Below, piece after piece: positions 35,785-47,324 of a stretch of 64,000 bases of DNA. Location: positions 62,001-126,000 of the forward strand of contig NSJX01000067.1 in assembly GCA_002286715.1 (NCBI GenBank). The letters run 5' to 3'. The notes under the pieces are model-generated. The model was given only the letters and a program-made list of their open reading frames with translations, was not told the origin of the DNA and did not search any database. Source of the DNA: Dentipellis sp. KUC8613 (lineage: Eukaryota; Basidiomycota; Agaricomycetes; Russulales; Hericiaceae). Numbering within the stretch: the first letter of the stretch is position 1; each line of letters begins with the position of its first letter. A program made the translations under genes and the position numbers.

Positions 35785-37853
35785 TATTCGAGGACGCACA
35801 AAAGGCAGGACGCGGGGAGGGAGCCAATCGATGATACCGCGCCTGCGCCGTGCATTTGCGTACTTATGCGCGCGCGCCCGCTGATGTCGGTCATCCTGGT
35901 TGACAGCCCCAGGCGTTGACGAGCGAGGAAAAACTAAGCTCGAGACAAGCTGCCCCGGCTAATTGGTTCCGCGGTGCACCCAAGCCCGGCCCTCTCGGGA
36001 ACGGCAAGCCGAGCACGCTCCCCGACTCGGGAGCTTCTTTGGATCTAGGGCGAGATACGTATGATATCCCCGTGCGGTGCGCTCACGACATGCGGGATAG
36101 CAATCCTAAACACCACGCCTACATCGTCAGGATACATGCTGCATAGTCAAAATCCCGGCAAGAGAAAAAAAAAAGGAAAAAACATACCGTTTGCCACATC
36201 CCTGTCTATCCGGTGGCTCGCGGTGCATGTCAAAAACCGTTGGTAGCTCTATACTGCCGGCGGCTTGCGGCAGGGCGGATAGCATGAATGAAGGCACTCG
36301 GCAGATCTATCGTGAATTAGATCCAGCGGCAGGATCCAGGTCGATATCGCTATCCATTCAATAAAGCGCGCCAGCAGTGACGTTGTCTCCGAGCCGCGTC
36401 GCGATACGCGAGGACCAGTGCACGCCTCGTACGCGTTGCCACCACGGATGCTGGACAGTGCGAAACACGACCCACATACATGTATGAGCTTGATGCTGAT
36501 GAAGCTGCTGCGGCTGGTGGGAGTCGCGCGCATGTTCGCGACGAGGTCAGAGCCTTAGTCAGAAAAAAACATATCGGGCGACGGGCATGCGGCGCGCGCC
36601 GGGTACGACATCTGCCGGATGCCGGCGCCGTGAGTCACTTCATCCGGCCAACATCTCTTCACCCACCCTCGCAGGCTGACAGATTCTGACAGTCGCGAGG
36701 CGGATTTGAGCAACAGGCGGCATGGCGCGGACGCTAGAATAAACACATGTGTGCGCGCGCGATGATGGGAGCGGGAGAAGGGCTGGCGACGGGGCTTCTC
36801 CGAGGGCGCATTAACGAGTAAGTAAGTATCTAGATCGCGAAAAGTTACGCGAGATGGTGGCGGTGCGCATCTGCCTTTTGCATTCACCGGATCTTCGACG
36901 CCGTTCCTGGCCGCGGGTGCACCACTCCACTCCCCAGCCAAGCGCGCGACGACGCCTCCTTCGCTCGCCTGTGCCTGCAAGTGGCAACACCCCGCCGGAC
37001 GCGCAGGGGTCTCCTCCACGCGCACATTGACAAAAAGGCGCGCCGCCGCGATACTTAGGCTGTAGCGCTGTCTCACCCGGCCTCGGCCATGCCCCGAGCG
37101 CTAGCACACCGGTCCCGTTCGAGGGGCATCGGCCGCGCCGCAGCGGGGCGGCCGTGTGTCGCTGCCGCCTGGGGTTCCCAATCTGCCCTTACTGAGCAGG
37201 CGTGCGTGCGGGGCTTAGTAGGCCACCGTGTGTACTCAGTACGTGCGTCGTCGCGCTCCATGACGCACACCCACCCCAGCGCCGTGCCGGTGGGCCACAC
37301 GCGTACGTATACGCCTGCGGCCTTACCGTCCAGCCCGACCACGGCCACCATGGCTGAGTCTGCGACACGGACGCATCGATGACTTGCCCCATGGGCGTAA
37401 CTGCAAGTAAATGAAAGCCCGCCTGCATTCCATATGCATTGCAGCGAGCATGCGGGTCTTCCGTCGTCAATATACACAAGCGCCGCGCCGGCGTTCCACT
37501 CATAACCGGTAACCACTGGCGGGCGCACTCTGGAAGTGGCACGCCTTGGGGCTCCAACGCGCCAGTGACCACTGACTCTCCCATACACTCAGGTAAACAT
37601 GCGCCCACTCGTAGCATGCAGGAGCGCAGCGCCCTTGCACTGGATCCCCGATTGTGCGCTGCGCTCGTGACCAGGGTCCACACGCGCGCAGCCGCAGTAC
37701 TCAGACTGGCTACATCATACATCTTTCCAACCCACTAACGTACCATCCCGACAACTGGCAGCATTGGCGTTGACATCATGTAGACTGCAGGAAGAAGCAA
37801 AGTGGATACGACACCCTTCTACACCGTACCTCGTACACCCACACACCACACAC
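35785..37853. other. Long intergenic region upstream of the MFS gene
   Basis: About 2.1 kb. Overlapping open frames occur on both strands at 37073-37722, as expected in GC-rich DNA, with no recognised motif. No gene called. Confidence 0.4.
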
Positions 37854-40722
37854 TCAATTATAATCCACAAACCCCTGCAGCTTCCTCGCCACATGCGGCG
37901 GGAACGCAAACGCGCCGAGCTTGTCCCCGAACGTGCGCACGATCCGCACCACGCCCTCCTTCAGCACTGTGCCCGCCAAACCCAAGCCCAAGCCCGCGCA
38001 CAATTCAAACCAAGCCCGCGCACAATCCAAAACCGAATCCGCACCCAAACCCATACCCAAGCCCGCACACAAATCCAAACCACGCATGACAAGCAACCAG
38101 TCAGCACTACTTCCACACGAAACGCGCAACACGAAACACGCAACACGCACCGTCGCCGACCGTCGCGAGCACGTCGTCTGCCGCCGCGAGTTCCTCCCGC
38201 TGTGCGCTCTCCGCCTGAAACTGCGCCTGAACGTGAGACTGAGGTTGAGACTCAGACTGGGACTGGGACTGAACCTGTGACTCAAACTGTGATTGAGGCT
38301 GCGACTGGTGCAGCTCGGCCTGGTACGCCTCGATGGCGGACAGGAACGAGAGCATCGCCTCGAGGATGCGCGGGATGTCGCGCTGCACGACGCCGTAGCG
38401 GTCCTCGGTGAGCGACGCGCAGACGAGGTGTGATAGCGCTGTGGGGCGGTTCACGTCAGTTTCGTGCATGTCGAACAAAACGAGGAGCCAAAATATGATT
38501 AGGAGTCGAAGTAGGGGCGGGGGAGGAGACGTAGGAGCGAGAGTGGGAGAAGTGGAAAAAGGGGTGAGACAAGGGAAACGAACACGCACCTTCGACAATC
38601 AGCGCATCCGTATCCCGGTGCGGCAGCGCAACCTCCGCACGCTTGCTGAGCCGCTCGCGGCACCACCAGTCCGAGACGACACCGACGCCCGCGCACACCG
38701 CGAGCCTCGCCAGCAGGCCTCTCCCATTCCCATTCCCCTCCTTGCCCTTTCCCTCATCCACCTTGCCCTCTGCGCCTGCGTTCCCATTCCCGTTTTGCTT
38801 CCCGTTCCCGCCTGCATTTGCGTTTGAGCTTGCCTGCCCGTTTGCGTTTGCGACCGCGTCCGCCACCACGCCCTCGGCAGCGCGGAAGATCTCCGGCACG
38901 CGCACGCGCTCGAGCGCCTGCGGCACGGCGCCGTCCGCCGCGAGCGCGTCGAGCACCTGCGCGACGGGCGAGGCGTGCGGCGCGCCCGTCTTGAAGATCG
39001 GCGTGCGCAGCAGTGGGGTCGTGGGCACGGCGGGGGTGTGGGGTTTGGGTGTCAGTGCGGGCGCGGCTGTGAGGGGTTGTGGGTTCAGGGTCAGTATCCG
39101 GCAGGCGTGAGGATGGGTGGGCAGAGGGGGGAAGGGCAGAGGTAAAGAGGGACGTACGAGCAGGCGCCGGCGCGCCGCGGCGCAGCAGCCGCTGGTAGTC
39201 GCGCCCCAGCACGAGCAGCGCCTCGCGCACGAGCGTCGGCCAGAGCGCCGGCGCGTGCTTCTGGTCCGCGAAGAGCGCGGCGCGGCGCGGCGCGTCGTCC
39301 TTCGCGAGGTCGTCGAGCTCCCAGTACGCGAGGTACCGGAAGTACGGGTCGAGCGAGGTCGCGCCGGCCACGAGGCTCGTGGGCGCGTCCGGGGAGAGGG
39401 GGGTGGTGGAGAGGGGCTGGCGTGGGTGGTGGGTGGTGGTGAGTAGGTAAGGGGGTGGTAAGGGAGAGAGGAGGGAGGGAGGGAGGGAGGGCGCACCTCG
39501 TGGATCTTCTCGTCAAACAGGCTCTCGGCGAACTCCCAGCTGAGCACGGTGGTGAAACTGAGCACGCACGTGCGAGCGACGAGCGCAAAGTGCCTCGGGA
39601 GCAGCCCGATCGTCCACGGGCCCCTTAGGAAGTGCGCGCAGAACGGGCGCAGCGCCAGCGAGAGCACGGGGATCCTGAACAGGAGGGGCAGGACGAGCGT
39701 GCGCGCGAGGCCGAATGCGGCGACGTAGGTGCTGAAGACGAGCAGGGCGAAGATGGCGGATATGATGGTGGCTTGGAAGGTCCGCGCGAAGTGGTTGAAC
39801 AGGGCGCTGCCTTTGGCGGACTGTGTGTAAGAATTGGGTGTGAGTGGGGTTTATGAAAAATATGGGGGGCTACGCACTGAGGGTCGGGCGTGTTTCCAGT
39901 TCACTGCGAACCGGCCGAGCATGATGTTGCGTAAGTGGTAAGATGCAGCGAGGGCCAGTTGTGCCAGGACCACAAACAAAAAACGTCCGTTCAGATAATA
40001 TGGGTGTTTCCTGACCTTCCGTTCAAAAGTTTCATTCAAGACATTAAGAGCGAGAACGTACCGTGATTTCACAAAGACGTGGAGACGCGGGTCAGATCCC
40101 GTCATGAGGTATGTCATAGAAACGTGCAGAGCTGTTGCTGCTGCGGCGCACGCGGTGTAGACCGACAGAACGCGGAATGTCGTGGATTTTGAGAATGCGG
40201 ATTTGATTGTTTGCAAGGGAGACGATGCGGTATTCGATTCGGCTGAGAAAAGAACCATAAGGTCAATATTTACGCGTTCGTTGGCGTTGGGGGCTGAGCA
40301 GAAAATGGACGGACATGGTGTCCTGCCATGCTCGTGGACAAAGCAGCACTTTCGCGCATGAGGGAAGAACTCGGGCCACGCAAAATCCTGCTGTCTGGTA
40401 TCAGGTTGATGGAGAACTCACCGGTAAGATATACTTTTCTGAGCACTATGATTGGCACCATGTTCGACATCCAAAACAAAGACGCAAACGCGATCGTCCT
40501 CGGCAAGAACGGCAAAACGAGACTGCCCGATATCCCTATCGCGCTCACGCCGCCCAGCATCCACCCGACCCACAGCGTCGTCACGATCCACGAGAACACG
40601 AAAGAGGGCATGAGGATGTCGTACTGCAGGCGGTGGCGGAGGACATGGCGCGCGAGCGGCTCGTAGGCCTGCGATGCCGGGGGAACAGGGGGAGTGATAC
40701 GTGCCGAGAGCAAGGAAGACAT
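37854..40722 (-). CDS. NDC1: Nucleoporin Ndc1
   Basis: I start at 40722 (MSSLLSARITPP) and stop at TGA 37854-37856. Membrane part: YDILMPSFVFSWIVTTLWVG, RTIAFASLFWMSNMVPIIVL with RKVYLT, then KHPYYLNGRFLFVVLAQLAL, FQATIISAIFALLVFSTYVA and TVLSWEFAESLFDEKIHE, matching the six-helix Ndc1 region. Soluble C-terminal part: RYLAYWELDDLAKDDAPRRA, a linker of Asn/Gly repeats, LTEDRYGVVQRDIPRIL, a Gln/Ser-rich stretch, and the end FPPHVARKLQGFVDYN. Ndc1 anchors nuclear pores and, in fungi, helps insert the spindle pole body. The intron after RKVYLT is unusually long (about 180 nt), and an in-frame short intron near 40012-40061 may be read through without a stop. Confidence 0.9.
37975..38090 (+). repeat. 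AAGCCCGCGCACAA-like repeats in the last Ndc1 intron
   Basis: Imperfect units of the type CCAAGCCCGCGCACAA(T)TC recur at least three times, with related CCCAAGCCC/CCCATACCC pieces. The block fills most of the intron before the last Ndc1 exon. Confidence 0.65.
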
Positions 40723-41349
40723 GGTCGGCGCCGTCGCGGCTGGGCCTTTTGCGAGCTGCTCGTCGTGGTCGGTGCGACGGAGAGCGTGTGTCGGCGTCGG
40801 TGTCGCGCTGGTGGCTGAATCCAGAGAACAATGAGCGTGACAGTCGCGTAACGGCGTGACGGGGCAGCTCAGAGTCACAGGTCGGGTCACGCGCCGGCAA
40901 GTCGCGGACACGCTTGGACCGCGCGGCCATCTTGACTCGGATCTTTGGCGCATTGTCCCAACGCGTGCACAGTGGGCTGCACTCTGAGAATGGGAATGGC
41001 GCCGAGCTGCTCGATGCACTACTCTTCCTTCACTTTGGACGACAGACGCTGTTCGTGATCATCTGCACATCTGCACACTGCGCATCCGATATGTACGAGC
41101 TGAGGAGCCCGGCCGTGGCCCGAGAAGGTACTTGCTCCTGCTGATCAGCTCGAGATGCTGCTGAACTCACGGTGCGGATGTGCTTTCCTGACGTAGATAA
41201 AGGCTCTGTTGATCTTCCGAGCGCTGAGATTGCGAGCGTGATGCCGGATGGAGGAAGCCAGACATCCCGCGAGACACAGGTATTGTCGGGACGTTCGCAT
41301 CTGGCAGCTGTAACTGACTGCATCTGGATCCTAGGATTCAGAACCCCCG
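40723..41349. promoter_or_regulatory. Divergent promoter region between Ndc1 and the F-box gene
   Basis: About 630 bp between two divergent start codons. The Ndc1 frame stays open upstream of 40722 for some distance, so an earlier Ndc1 start cannot be excluded. No known site assigned. Confidence 0.4.
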
Positions 41350-42801
41350 ATGCTGCATCGCATCCCCGTGGAAATAATGCGCCACATCTTCTCCCTCGCC
41401 GCGCGCCGCCCCGCCGTCTCCTGGAACCCGCACCTCAAATGGGGCGCCGACATCTGCTGGCGCGCCTACGTCCGCACCGCGCTCGCGCTGACGCACGTCT
41501 GCAAGTCGTGGCACGCGCTCGGCGTCGAGATGCTCTACGGCGACGTGGTCCTCGACTCGGTGCTCCAGTTCCCCGCCCTGCACCGCACGCTCACCACGTC
41601 CTCGCGCGACTACGGCTGGCTCGTGCGCGGGCTGTCCGTCAGCTGCCTCGTCGACGCGAGCGCGGACGCGCTCGTGCACGAGTTCCTCCGCGAGATCCTC
41701 GCGGCCTGCCCGCGCCTCGAGCGGCTCGCGCTCAGCCAGGAGTACCAGTGGAACTGGCGGCGCTACGACCACATCGACTTCGCCGCGGCGCTCGCGCCGA
41801 ACCTCACGCACCTCCGGCTCGACGACTTCGCGGGCCCGTTCAACAACTACGCGTTCCTCGCGAGCTGCATCTCCCTCGAGGCGCTCACGGCGTCCTGGCC
41901 GATCCTCTCGCCGAACAACCGCACCGTCGCGATCCCGCGCCTGCGCGACCTCACGCTCATCATCGTCGGGCTCAAGTACCACCACGACTTCCTCACGTTC
42001 TCGCTCCCCGCGCTGCAGAGCCTCGCGGTCTGCGTCACGGACAAGCAGTGCCAGAACCAGACCAGCCAGCTGCGCAAGGTCGTCTCGCGGCTCCTCTCGT
42101 CGTACGGCCAGGCGCTCCGCCGGCTGCAGTTCAACTACATGGCGTGGACGGACGACTGGAGCAGGCTCGAGGACGCGGACGACCAGGCGTTCGTCGACAT
42201 GTGTCCGAATTTGGAACACTTCATCACGTATACTGGGGGTGGACTCGGCCTCACGCACCATCCGAAGCTGAAGTACATCGACGCGTGGGTGCCGCCGTTC
42301 ACGCTGGACGGCCTCGACGACGCGCACGATCCCAGATCGATATTCGTCGCGGAGGACGCGGCGTTCCCCGCGCTGGAGTGCTGCCGGACGCTGGACATCT
42401 CGCTCGGGATGTTCGTGGAGTTGCCCTCCATCATCGCCCCGCACCTGCCCGTGGCCCCCTCGGAGCCGTACGCACGATGGACATTCGGTGGGCTCCAGAT
42501 CGCGCAGACGGCGCATGCGGTGACGTGGGCGGATCCGTTTGCGTATGATAGCGACGAAGACGAGGCGTATGTGTACGAGTCGCCGAGTGAGGACGATTTC
42601 GACTCGGATTCGGATGGGTGGGCGGGGTCGGACGATTTGAGCAGCGACGAAGACGAGGAGAACGGGGATGACTCGTCTTCTGACGAGTGGGTGGACGACG
42701 GCTTGCCAAGGACGGGCTGTATGGGCGCAAGGACTGAAGCCGTGGTCGCTCGGGAGGTTGATGAGCGGATTCGGACCGCTGTTGCGGAGCTCGTGAAGTA
42801 G
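41350..42801 (+). CDS. F-box-like protein with acidic C-terminal tail
   Basis: A single exon encodes 483 residues. The N-terminus LHRIPVEIMRHIFSLAARR is an F-box-like helix, followed by LALTHVCKSWHALGVEMLYG, the usual end of a fungal F-box region. The rest has LRR-like hydrophobic spacing (CPRLERLALSQEY, LAPNLTHLRLDD, IPRLRDLTLIIVG, LPALQSLAVCV). From about residue 395 the protein turns strongly acidic (DSDEDEAYVYESPSEDDFDS, then SSDEDEENGDDSSSDEWVDD) and ends EVDERIRTAVAELVK. F-box proteins link substrates to SCF ubiquitin ligases; here substrate and SCF binding are not shown. Unlike most neighbours it has no intron, common in expanded basidiomycete F-box families. Confidence 0.82.
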   Translation: MLHRIPVEIMRHIFSLAARRPAVSWNPHLKWGADICWRAYVRTALALTHVCKSWHALGVEMLYGDVVLDSVLQFPALHRTLTTSSRDYGWLVRGLSVSCLVDASADALVHEFLREILAACPRLERLALSQEYQWNWRRYDHIDFAAALAPNLTHLRLDDFAGPFNNYAFLASCISLEALTASWPILSPNNRTVAIPRLRDLTLIIVGLKYHHDFLTFSLPALQSLAVCVTDKQCQNQTSQLRKVVSRLLSSYGQALRRLQFNYMAWTDDWSRLEDADDQAFVDMCPNLEHFITYTGGGLGLTHHPKLKYIDAWVPPFTLDGLDDAHDPRSIFVAEDAAFPALECCRTLDISLGMFVELPSIIAPHLPVAPSEPYARWTFGGLQIAQTAHAVTWADPFAYDSDEDEAYVYESPSEDDFDSDSDGWAGSDDLSSDEDEENGDDSSSDEWVDDGLPRTGCMGARTEAVVAREVDERIRTAVAELVK

Positions 42802-43462
42802 GGTTGAGGAGCATACACGTCTCCTCTTGGCTTTGGATATTCTTTTTGTTAGTGTTCGCTGTTGTACGCTTTGTACCTGTTTTTGTGCTGATATCTGTAG
42901 ATGATAATGTACTCGAGATCTTCTGTCCTCTTGCTTTGCGCATATTTTATTACATGGCTTTCAAAATTTGTGTACGTTCCTCCGGTAAGGCAAAGATGCG
43001 TAGCTTACTGGGCCTGCCATTTTATACGGCCATGGTACGAATGCCCCAAGCTAGATGATCTCAAATTGAAAAGGCTAAGTTACTTACAATAGACGCATTC
43101 GTCGGAAGATCCCGTGGATCGATATGTGGTAGTGGCCGAAAAGGGTAATAAGGTACCGGCTAGCAGGTTGCAGCAGGCCACCGTCATCTTCGGTGCAGAC
43201 GAACTCAAATCCGAAAGGGTTCCTCTAAACTCTAGTCGGTACACCAGTTAGAACGCGGCTGACAGTCAGCTCTAATTCTCTAGGTGAGCATTTCTTCCGC
43301 ACGGTTCATTATGCGTTCAGGTCTGTCCAGTCGATCATGCCTCATGCTTCAAACACCACTAGTATAGGTGACGTTCCTTTCTCATATGACCATCGAGGCA
43401 CTGGCCCGCGTGATCTGCGTAAGCTCTTCAGCTTACAAGCTCTAGATAGACACCCTATCAAC
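42802..43462. other. Intergenic region
   Basis: About 660 bp between two + strand genes. The frame of the next gene is open back to an ATG at 43337, which could be an alternative start. No other gene seen. Confidence 0.45.
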
Positions 43463-44669
43463 ATGGCAGAACCGATAGACCTCACGATCGCACAAGCACA
43501 AACGATCGTCGATGCGTACCACGGAGACAAATCTGCTCCCATCGAGTCTCTGGAACGCCTGGATTACGGGTACAAGTACGCATTCTACTCAGTATGAGAG
43601 GCCTCAGAAGACATCTGATCTGTCATGTTGTCGATCCGTTTGACACGCGCCCGAAACTGCTAGCCCAGGTACTACGAGTTACCTGATCAGGCTCAAGTCC
43701 TCATCTGAATCAGACGCGCAAGCAGCGCCGACGCACATACTCGACCTCAGCCACCCACCTCGCTCAGAAGAACCCGGCCCCGACCCATCCCCGTCCTACG
43801 AGCCCAACACCCTCGACGCGCAACACCGCCTCCTCTCCCACCTCCATTCCACCCCGTCCATCCCGCCCCTCCCCTTCCCTCAACCGCTCTCCCTATCGAC
43901 CTCACCAACCGACGCGATACCCTACCACTACCTCCTGCTCTCCCTTCCCCCATTTCCCCACTCCCACTCCCTCACCCCTCTCTCCACCGCAAAACAACAA
44001 GGCCTCCTCACCCCCCGCCAGCAGCTCGAACTCGACCTCCGCCTCGGCGCGCACCTCAAGCAGCTCCACGCCATCGAGAACGACTGGTTCGGCCCGCCCG
44101 CGCTCGCGTCCGACGCTTTCTTCTCGTGGCAGGAGGCGTTCACGCTCATGCTCGAGGAGGTGCTCACCGACGCAGAGGCCCTCGCGCGCGGAGGTAATCT
44201 CGGGCTGGAGGCGGAGCTGCCCGCGGACGACATCCGCACGGCGCTGTCGCGCGGGATCGGCGGGTTCATCTTCGACGACGTCGAGGTGCCGTCGTTCGTG
44301 TGGGCCTCGGGGTCCGAGGACGACGTGCTGCTGACCCTCCCCTCTGATTCCGGCGCGGAGGACCGGGATGGGGACGTCGAGATCGCGGCGTTCCTGCACG
44401 CCCCGCATGCGCTGTGGGGAGACCCGCTGCTCGAGCGGCTGTTGCGCCACCCGAAGCCGAGTGCGGCGGTGTGGGAGGGGTATGGGGGCGATCCGGTCGT
44501 GTTTGGGAAGCAGGAGACGAAGATGCTGTGGTATGATTTGTATGAGGCGTTGGTGATATTGGTGCGTGCTGCGAGGGTTGGGGCGGGGGAGGAAGATGAG
44601 AGGGTGAAGTGGGCGAAGGAGGCGGTGGGGAGGTCGGTTGCGGCGTTGAAGGAGGCGCGGAATTATTGA
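43463..44669 (+). CDS. Aminoglycoside-phosphotransferase-like (kinase-fold) protein
   Basis: Exons 43463-43575 and 43664-44669 give 372 residues; the join reads LDYGYN-PGTTSYLIRLKS, a plausible ATP-site strand. A Pro/Ser-rich insert follows, then the kinase-like core: LDLRLGAHLKQLHAIENDWF, FFSWQEAFTLMLEEVL, and the C-terminal ALWGDPLLERLLRHP, WEGYGGDPVVFGKQETKMLW and YDLYEALVILVRAA. These match a group of fungal APH-fold proteins with a short LH.I.NDWFG helix. I see no clear HGD catalytic loop, so activity is uncertain. An upstream in-frame ATG (43337) would add 42 residues. The splice join was chosen because the obvious GTATGA donor at 43592 leads to a stop. Confidence 0.7.
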
Positions 44670-44768
44670 GGATCGGTTGATGAGCTGTAGCAGTAATGCG
44701 GATGTATGATATGTGTTGTATTACAGACAACAAATGACGAAGAACACACATAGCAGACTAAGTCGTGA

Positions 44769-45674
44769 TCATCCTGTCATGACTGTATCCTCAGGTTCAG
44801 GCGTCCCATCCGCACCAGTCCCCAGCACGTTCTCCAATTCCTCTTCATCCCCATCGCTGCTCCCTTCCGAGCCGAACTCTCCGCCGTTCTCATCCTTCTG
44901 CTCGCCCACCACGTCCATCCCATCCGGCCCACCCATGAACGAATCCTCACCAAAGTCGAGCTCCTCCGGCTCCTCAACCTCCACCTCGACCCTCGCCCTC
45001 CACTCATACTTCTCCCTCAGCATCCCCACCGCCCGCACCGCCCGATCCACCCTCCGATCATGCTCATCGCGAATATTCTCACACTCGCGCATAACATCCT
45101 CGTACTCGACCTTGCGCCTGTTGCCCACCTGCGGCGCGGCGCCGCCGCCCTCCATACCCAGCACGCCCAGAATGCCGCGCGTGGCCATGTGCTCCGACAG
45201 CCGGCGCACGGTCGCGCTCTCCTGCTTGAGCACGTCCGTCGTCTGCTGGTTGCGCAGCAGCGGGATCACCTCGTTGTCGAGCGCCGCGTCCGTCAGCGGC
45301 GCGCTCGGGTGCAGCGCGAGCCGCGCGAGGCCGCTCTTGCCGCCCGACCCGCCCACGAGCATCTCGCCCTCCCCGTGCGCATTAGCGTTGGGGCCCGCGC
45401 CGAGCCCGGGGACGTTGGCGAGCGAGACGGAGAAGGTGTGCGTCTGGGAGAGCAGGATGCTGTATTTGTTGAGGATGTCGGGCCATGGCGGGAGCGGCAT
45501 GGCGGGGCTGATGTCGTGCTCGAGGGTGAATGCGAGCGATTGGATGGAGTCGATGAGCTGGGAGGCTTTGAATTTGAGGGATTCGAGGTGTGAAAGTGGG
45601 AGCGGGCCTGATGGAGGGAGAGTGGGCAAGGTAGAGGGTCCTGGGGCGCCAGGCGCCTGTGGTTGTTGGGACAT
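44769..45674 (-). CDS. MED8: Mediator complex subunit 8
   Basis: A single exon of 301 residues. The N-terminal half carries the Med8 core: LPLSHLESLKFKASQLIDSI followed by QSLAFTLEH, and PPWPDILNKYSILLSQTHTF. Then LALHPSAPLTDAALDNEVIP with LLRNQQT is the second conserved block. The C-terminal half is helical (YEDVMRECENIRDEHDRRV) and ends in an acidic tail. Med8 belongs to the Mediator head module, bridging to Med18/Med20 and RNA polymerase II. It converges with the APH-like gene, with 99 bp between stop codons. Confidence 0.92.
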   Translation of the reverse strand: MSQQPQAPGAPGPSTLPTLPPSGPLPLSHLESLKFKASQLIDSIQSLAFTLEHDISPAMPLPPWPDILNKYSILLSQTHTFSVSLANVPGLGAGPNANAHGEGEMLVGGSGGKSGLARLALHPSAPLTDAALDNEVIPLLRNQQTTDVLKQESATVRRLSEHMATRGILGVLGMEGGGAAPQVGNRRKVEYEDVMRECENIRDEHDRRVDRAVRAVGMLREKYEWRARVEVEVEEPEELDFGEDSFMGGPDGMDVVGEQKDENGGEFGSEGSSDGDEEELENVLGTGADGTPEPEDTVMTG

Positions 45675-47324
45675 CGCGTGAAGTTGTGGTTTGACGCGTT
45701 CTTTCGGTGGTTGAGGGAAGAGAAGACGACTGGGGTATCTCTCTGACCGTGATATACGATGTAAGAGTCTCGTCAGCCGTCGCCAGATAGGACCTCACCT
45801 CTGTGTCCTTGGGAGTGCTCCACGTACCAGGGTATCCGGCGGAAGCTCGTGTAAGGTCCTGACTTTGAGTTAGCGTGAACGTGTTCTTTTGTTATTCTTC
45901 AGAAAAACGCGTACAATCTCAGGCCAAAGATACGAAAATCTCTCACCGATGCCGTTGTATTTTGGCGATGCAGAGTAGTTGTAGCCAGTGGTAGGGACTC
46001 TTCAAGCCGGGCCGAATGATGGCGCGTAGGCCTGAAGTGGTATGTCATTCCCGCGCTCCTGAACCTCTTCCACGCGATAATTAGGCGCCTTGGCACGTCC
46101 ATCATGCATCACCCGGCCGGCTGCGCGAAACTCCTCGCCCTGCCTCGGCCTTCTTTGTTTCGAATTGATTTCGTATAAAAGGCGAAGAATCCTCCTATGG
46201 TGGCTGATACGCATCTTTATCAATTCCTAGCAGGCTCGCAAACGGGGCCTCCAACCCCAGAGGTATGTACCATCAGACTTGCCCGCACCGACCTCGCTGA
46301 CACTTGCTACGTAGCAGTTGGAAATTCATGTCTTTCGCTACAAAAATTGAAATTCCTCAATACCTTAGTGCGAATAAAGTAAGTGGCTCAAAACTTTTGA
46401 CCTCGTGTCCCGACAAGGACAGAGAAACCTGCGACGGCTGGCGGCCGTGCGTGCACACGACACGCAAGATACCATGCCGGAAGTTGCCTGCGGCAGCAGG
46501 ACATCGGTCACGCCCCTGGGGCCGTGGGTTTTTACTACGTAGGCTCTCCATTGCTATCAGACATGCGGCGCTTGGCGCACACACCTTTCGCTACGTTCAG
46601 GGCGTCGGTCCCGACATTTGGAGGGCCCGTCTACCGTTAGTCTGAAGTTTCGGTCTGCCAGCAGGGCCTGATGGTGCTCGATGAGCTAGCACGCTGTTTG
46701 ATCAGTCTCTTACACCCATAATCCTCACCCATCGTAGCAATCGTCTCCATTTTCCAGCCTCACAGCCCATCGCTGGCTGATACATAATCAAGGTAAGTAC
46801 CGACTCCGAGTTTCCCTTCCTTTCTCTCTCCTTTTGCTCCAGCTTGAAACATCCCAGTCGACGTTCTCACCCTCACCCTGCCTCGTGTCGCCGCATTTTG
46901 GCGATGTCCAATCTGGAGACACGTGTTTCGCTCATCACCCAGCAGATAGCCACAATTCGGCACGCTCTATGATCACCTTGCTTTGTTCCACGTCCGCTCA
47001 GCATTGCCTCACAGTCTGCACGGTATGTGACCAAACCTGTCGCTCCAGGTGGTCTATGGGCTGCACTGCCGAGCTGCGGCATGAGCGGCGCCCTCGTACG
47101 TTCCCCCTCCGCCCATACCCGACACGGGACGCTTTCCCGACAGCACGTCGCAGTGAATAGGAGGAACCGAAGGCGCCTCATGGCAGCTTCTTTGTTCTTA
47201 CAGACATTGTTCGTCCCTCCATCTATAAAGTCTCCCGCCGTCCGCTCCTCCTCCTGCGTCCTTTCTCTCCCCACCATCGTGCTCTTGTGTACTGGACTCT
47301 GTATATCCTTGAACTTTTTCTGAA
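45675..47324. other. Long divergent intergenic region
   Basis: About 1.65 kb between Med8 (-) and the Cys/His-rich gene (+). Near 46198-46320 a short ORF is followed by a well-formed intron signature (GTATGT, TGACAC, TAGCAG), perhaps a 5' UTR or RNA exon. CT-rich sequence at 47225-47275 precedes the next start. No protein gene called. Confidence 0.4.

Noticed and set aside
37073..37722. Long overlapping ORFs on the - strand (171 and 177 residues) and one on +
   Set aside because: GC-rich DNA with open frames in several phases, no motif, no splice structure; probably chance.
41338..42516. 392-residue antisense ORF opposite the F-box-like gene
   Set aside because: Shadow of the coding strand in GC-rich sequence; rich in Arg/Glu/Val from codon bias and no domain.
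43592..43667. GTATGA...CCCAG as the intron of the APH-like gene
   Set aside because: It joins to a frame with an early TGA; using GTACGC at 43576 with TAG at 43663 keeps the frame open through the conserved core.
46198..46380. Short ORF followed by a good intron signature
   Set aside because: The joined reading frame stops after about ten residues; could be a spliced leader but not a protein gene.
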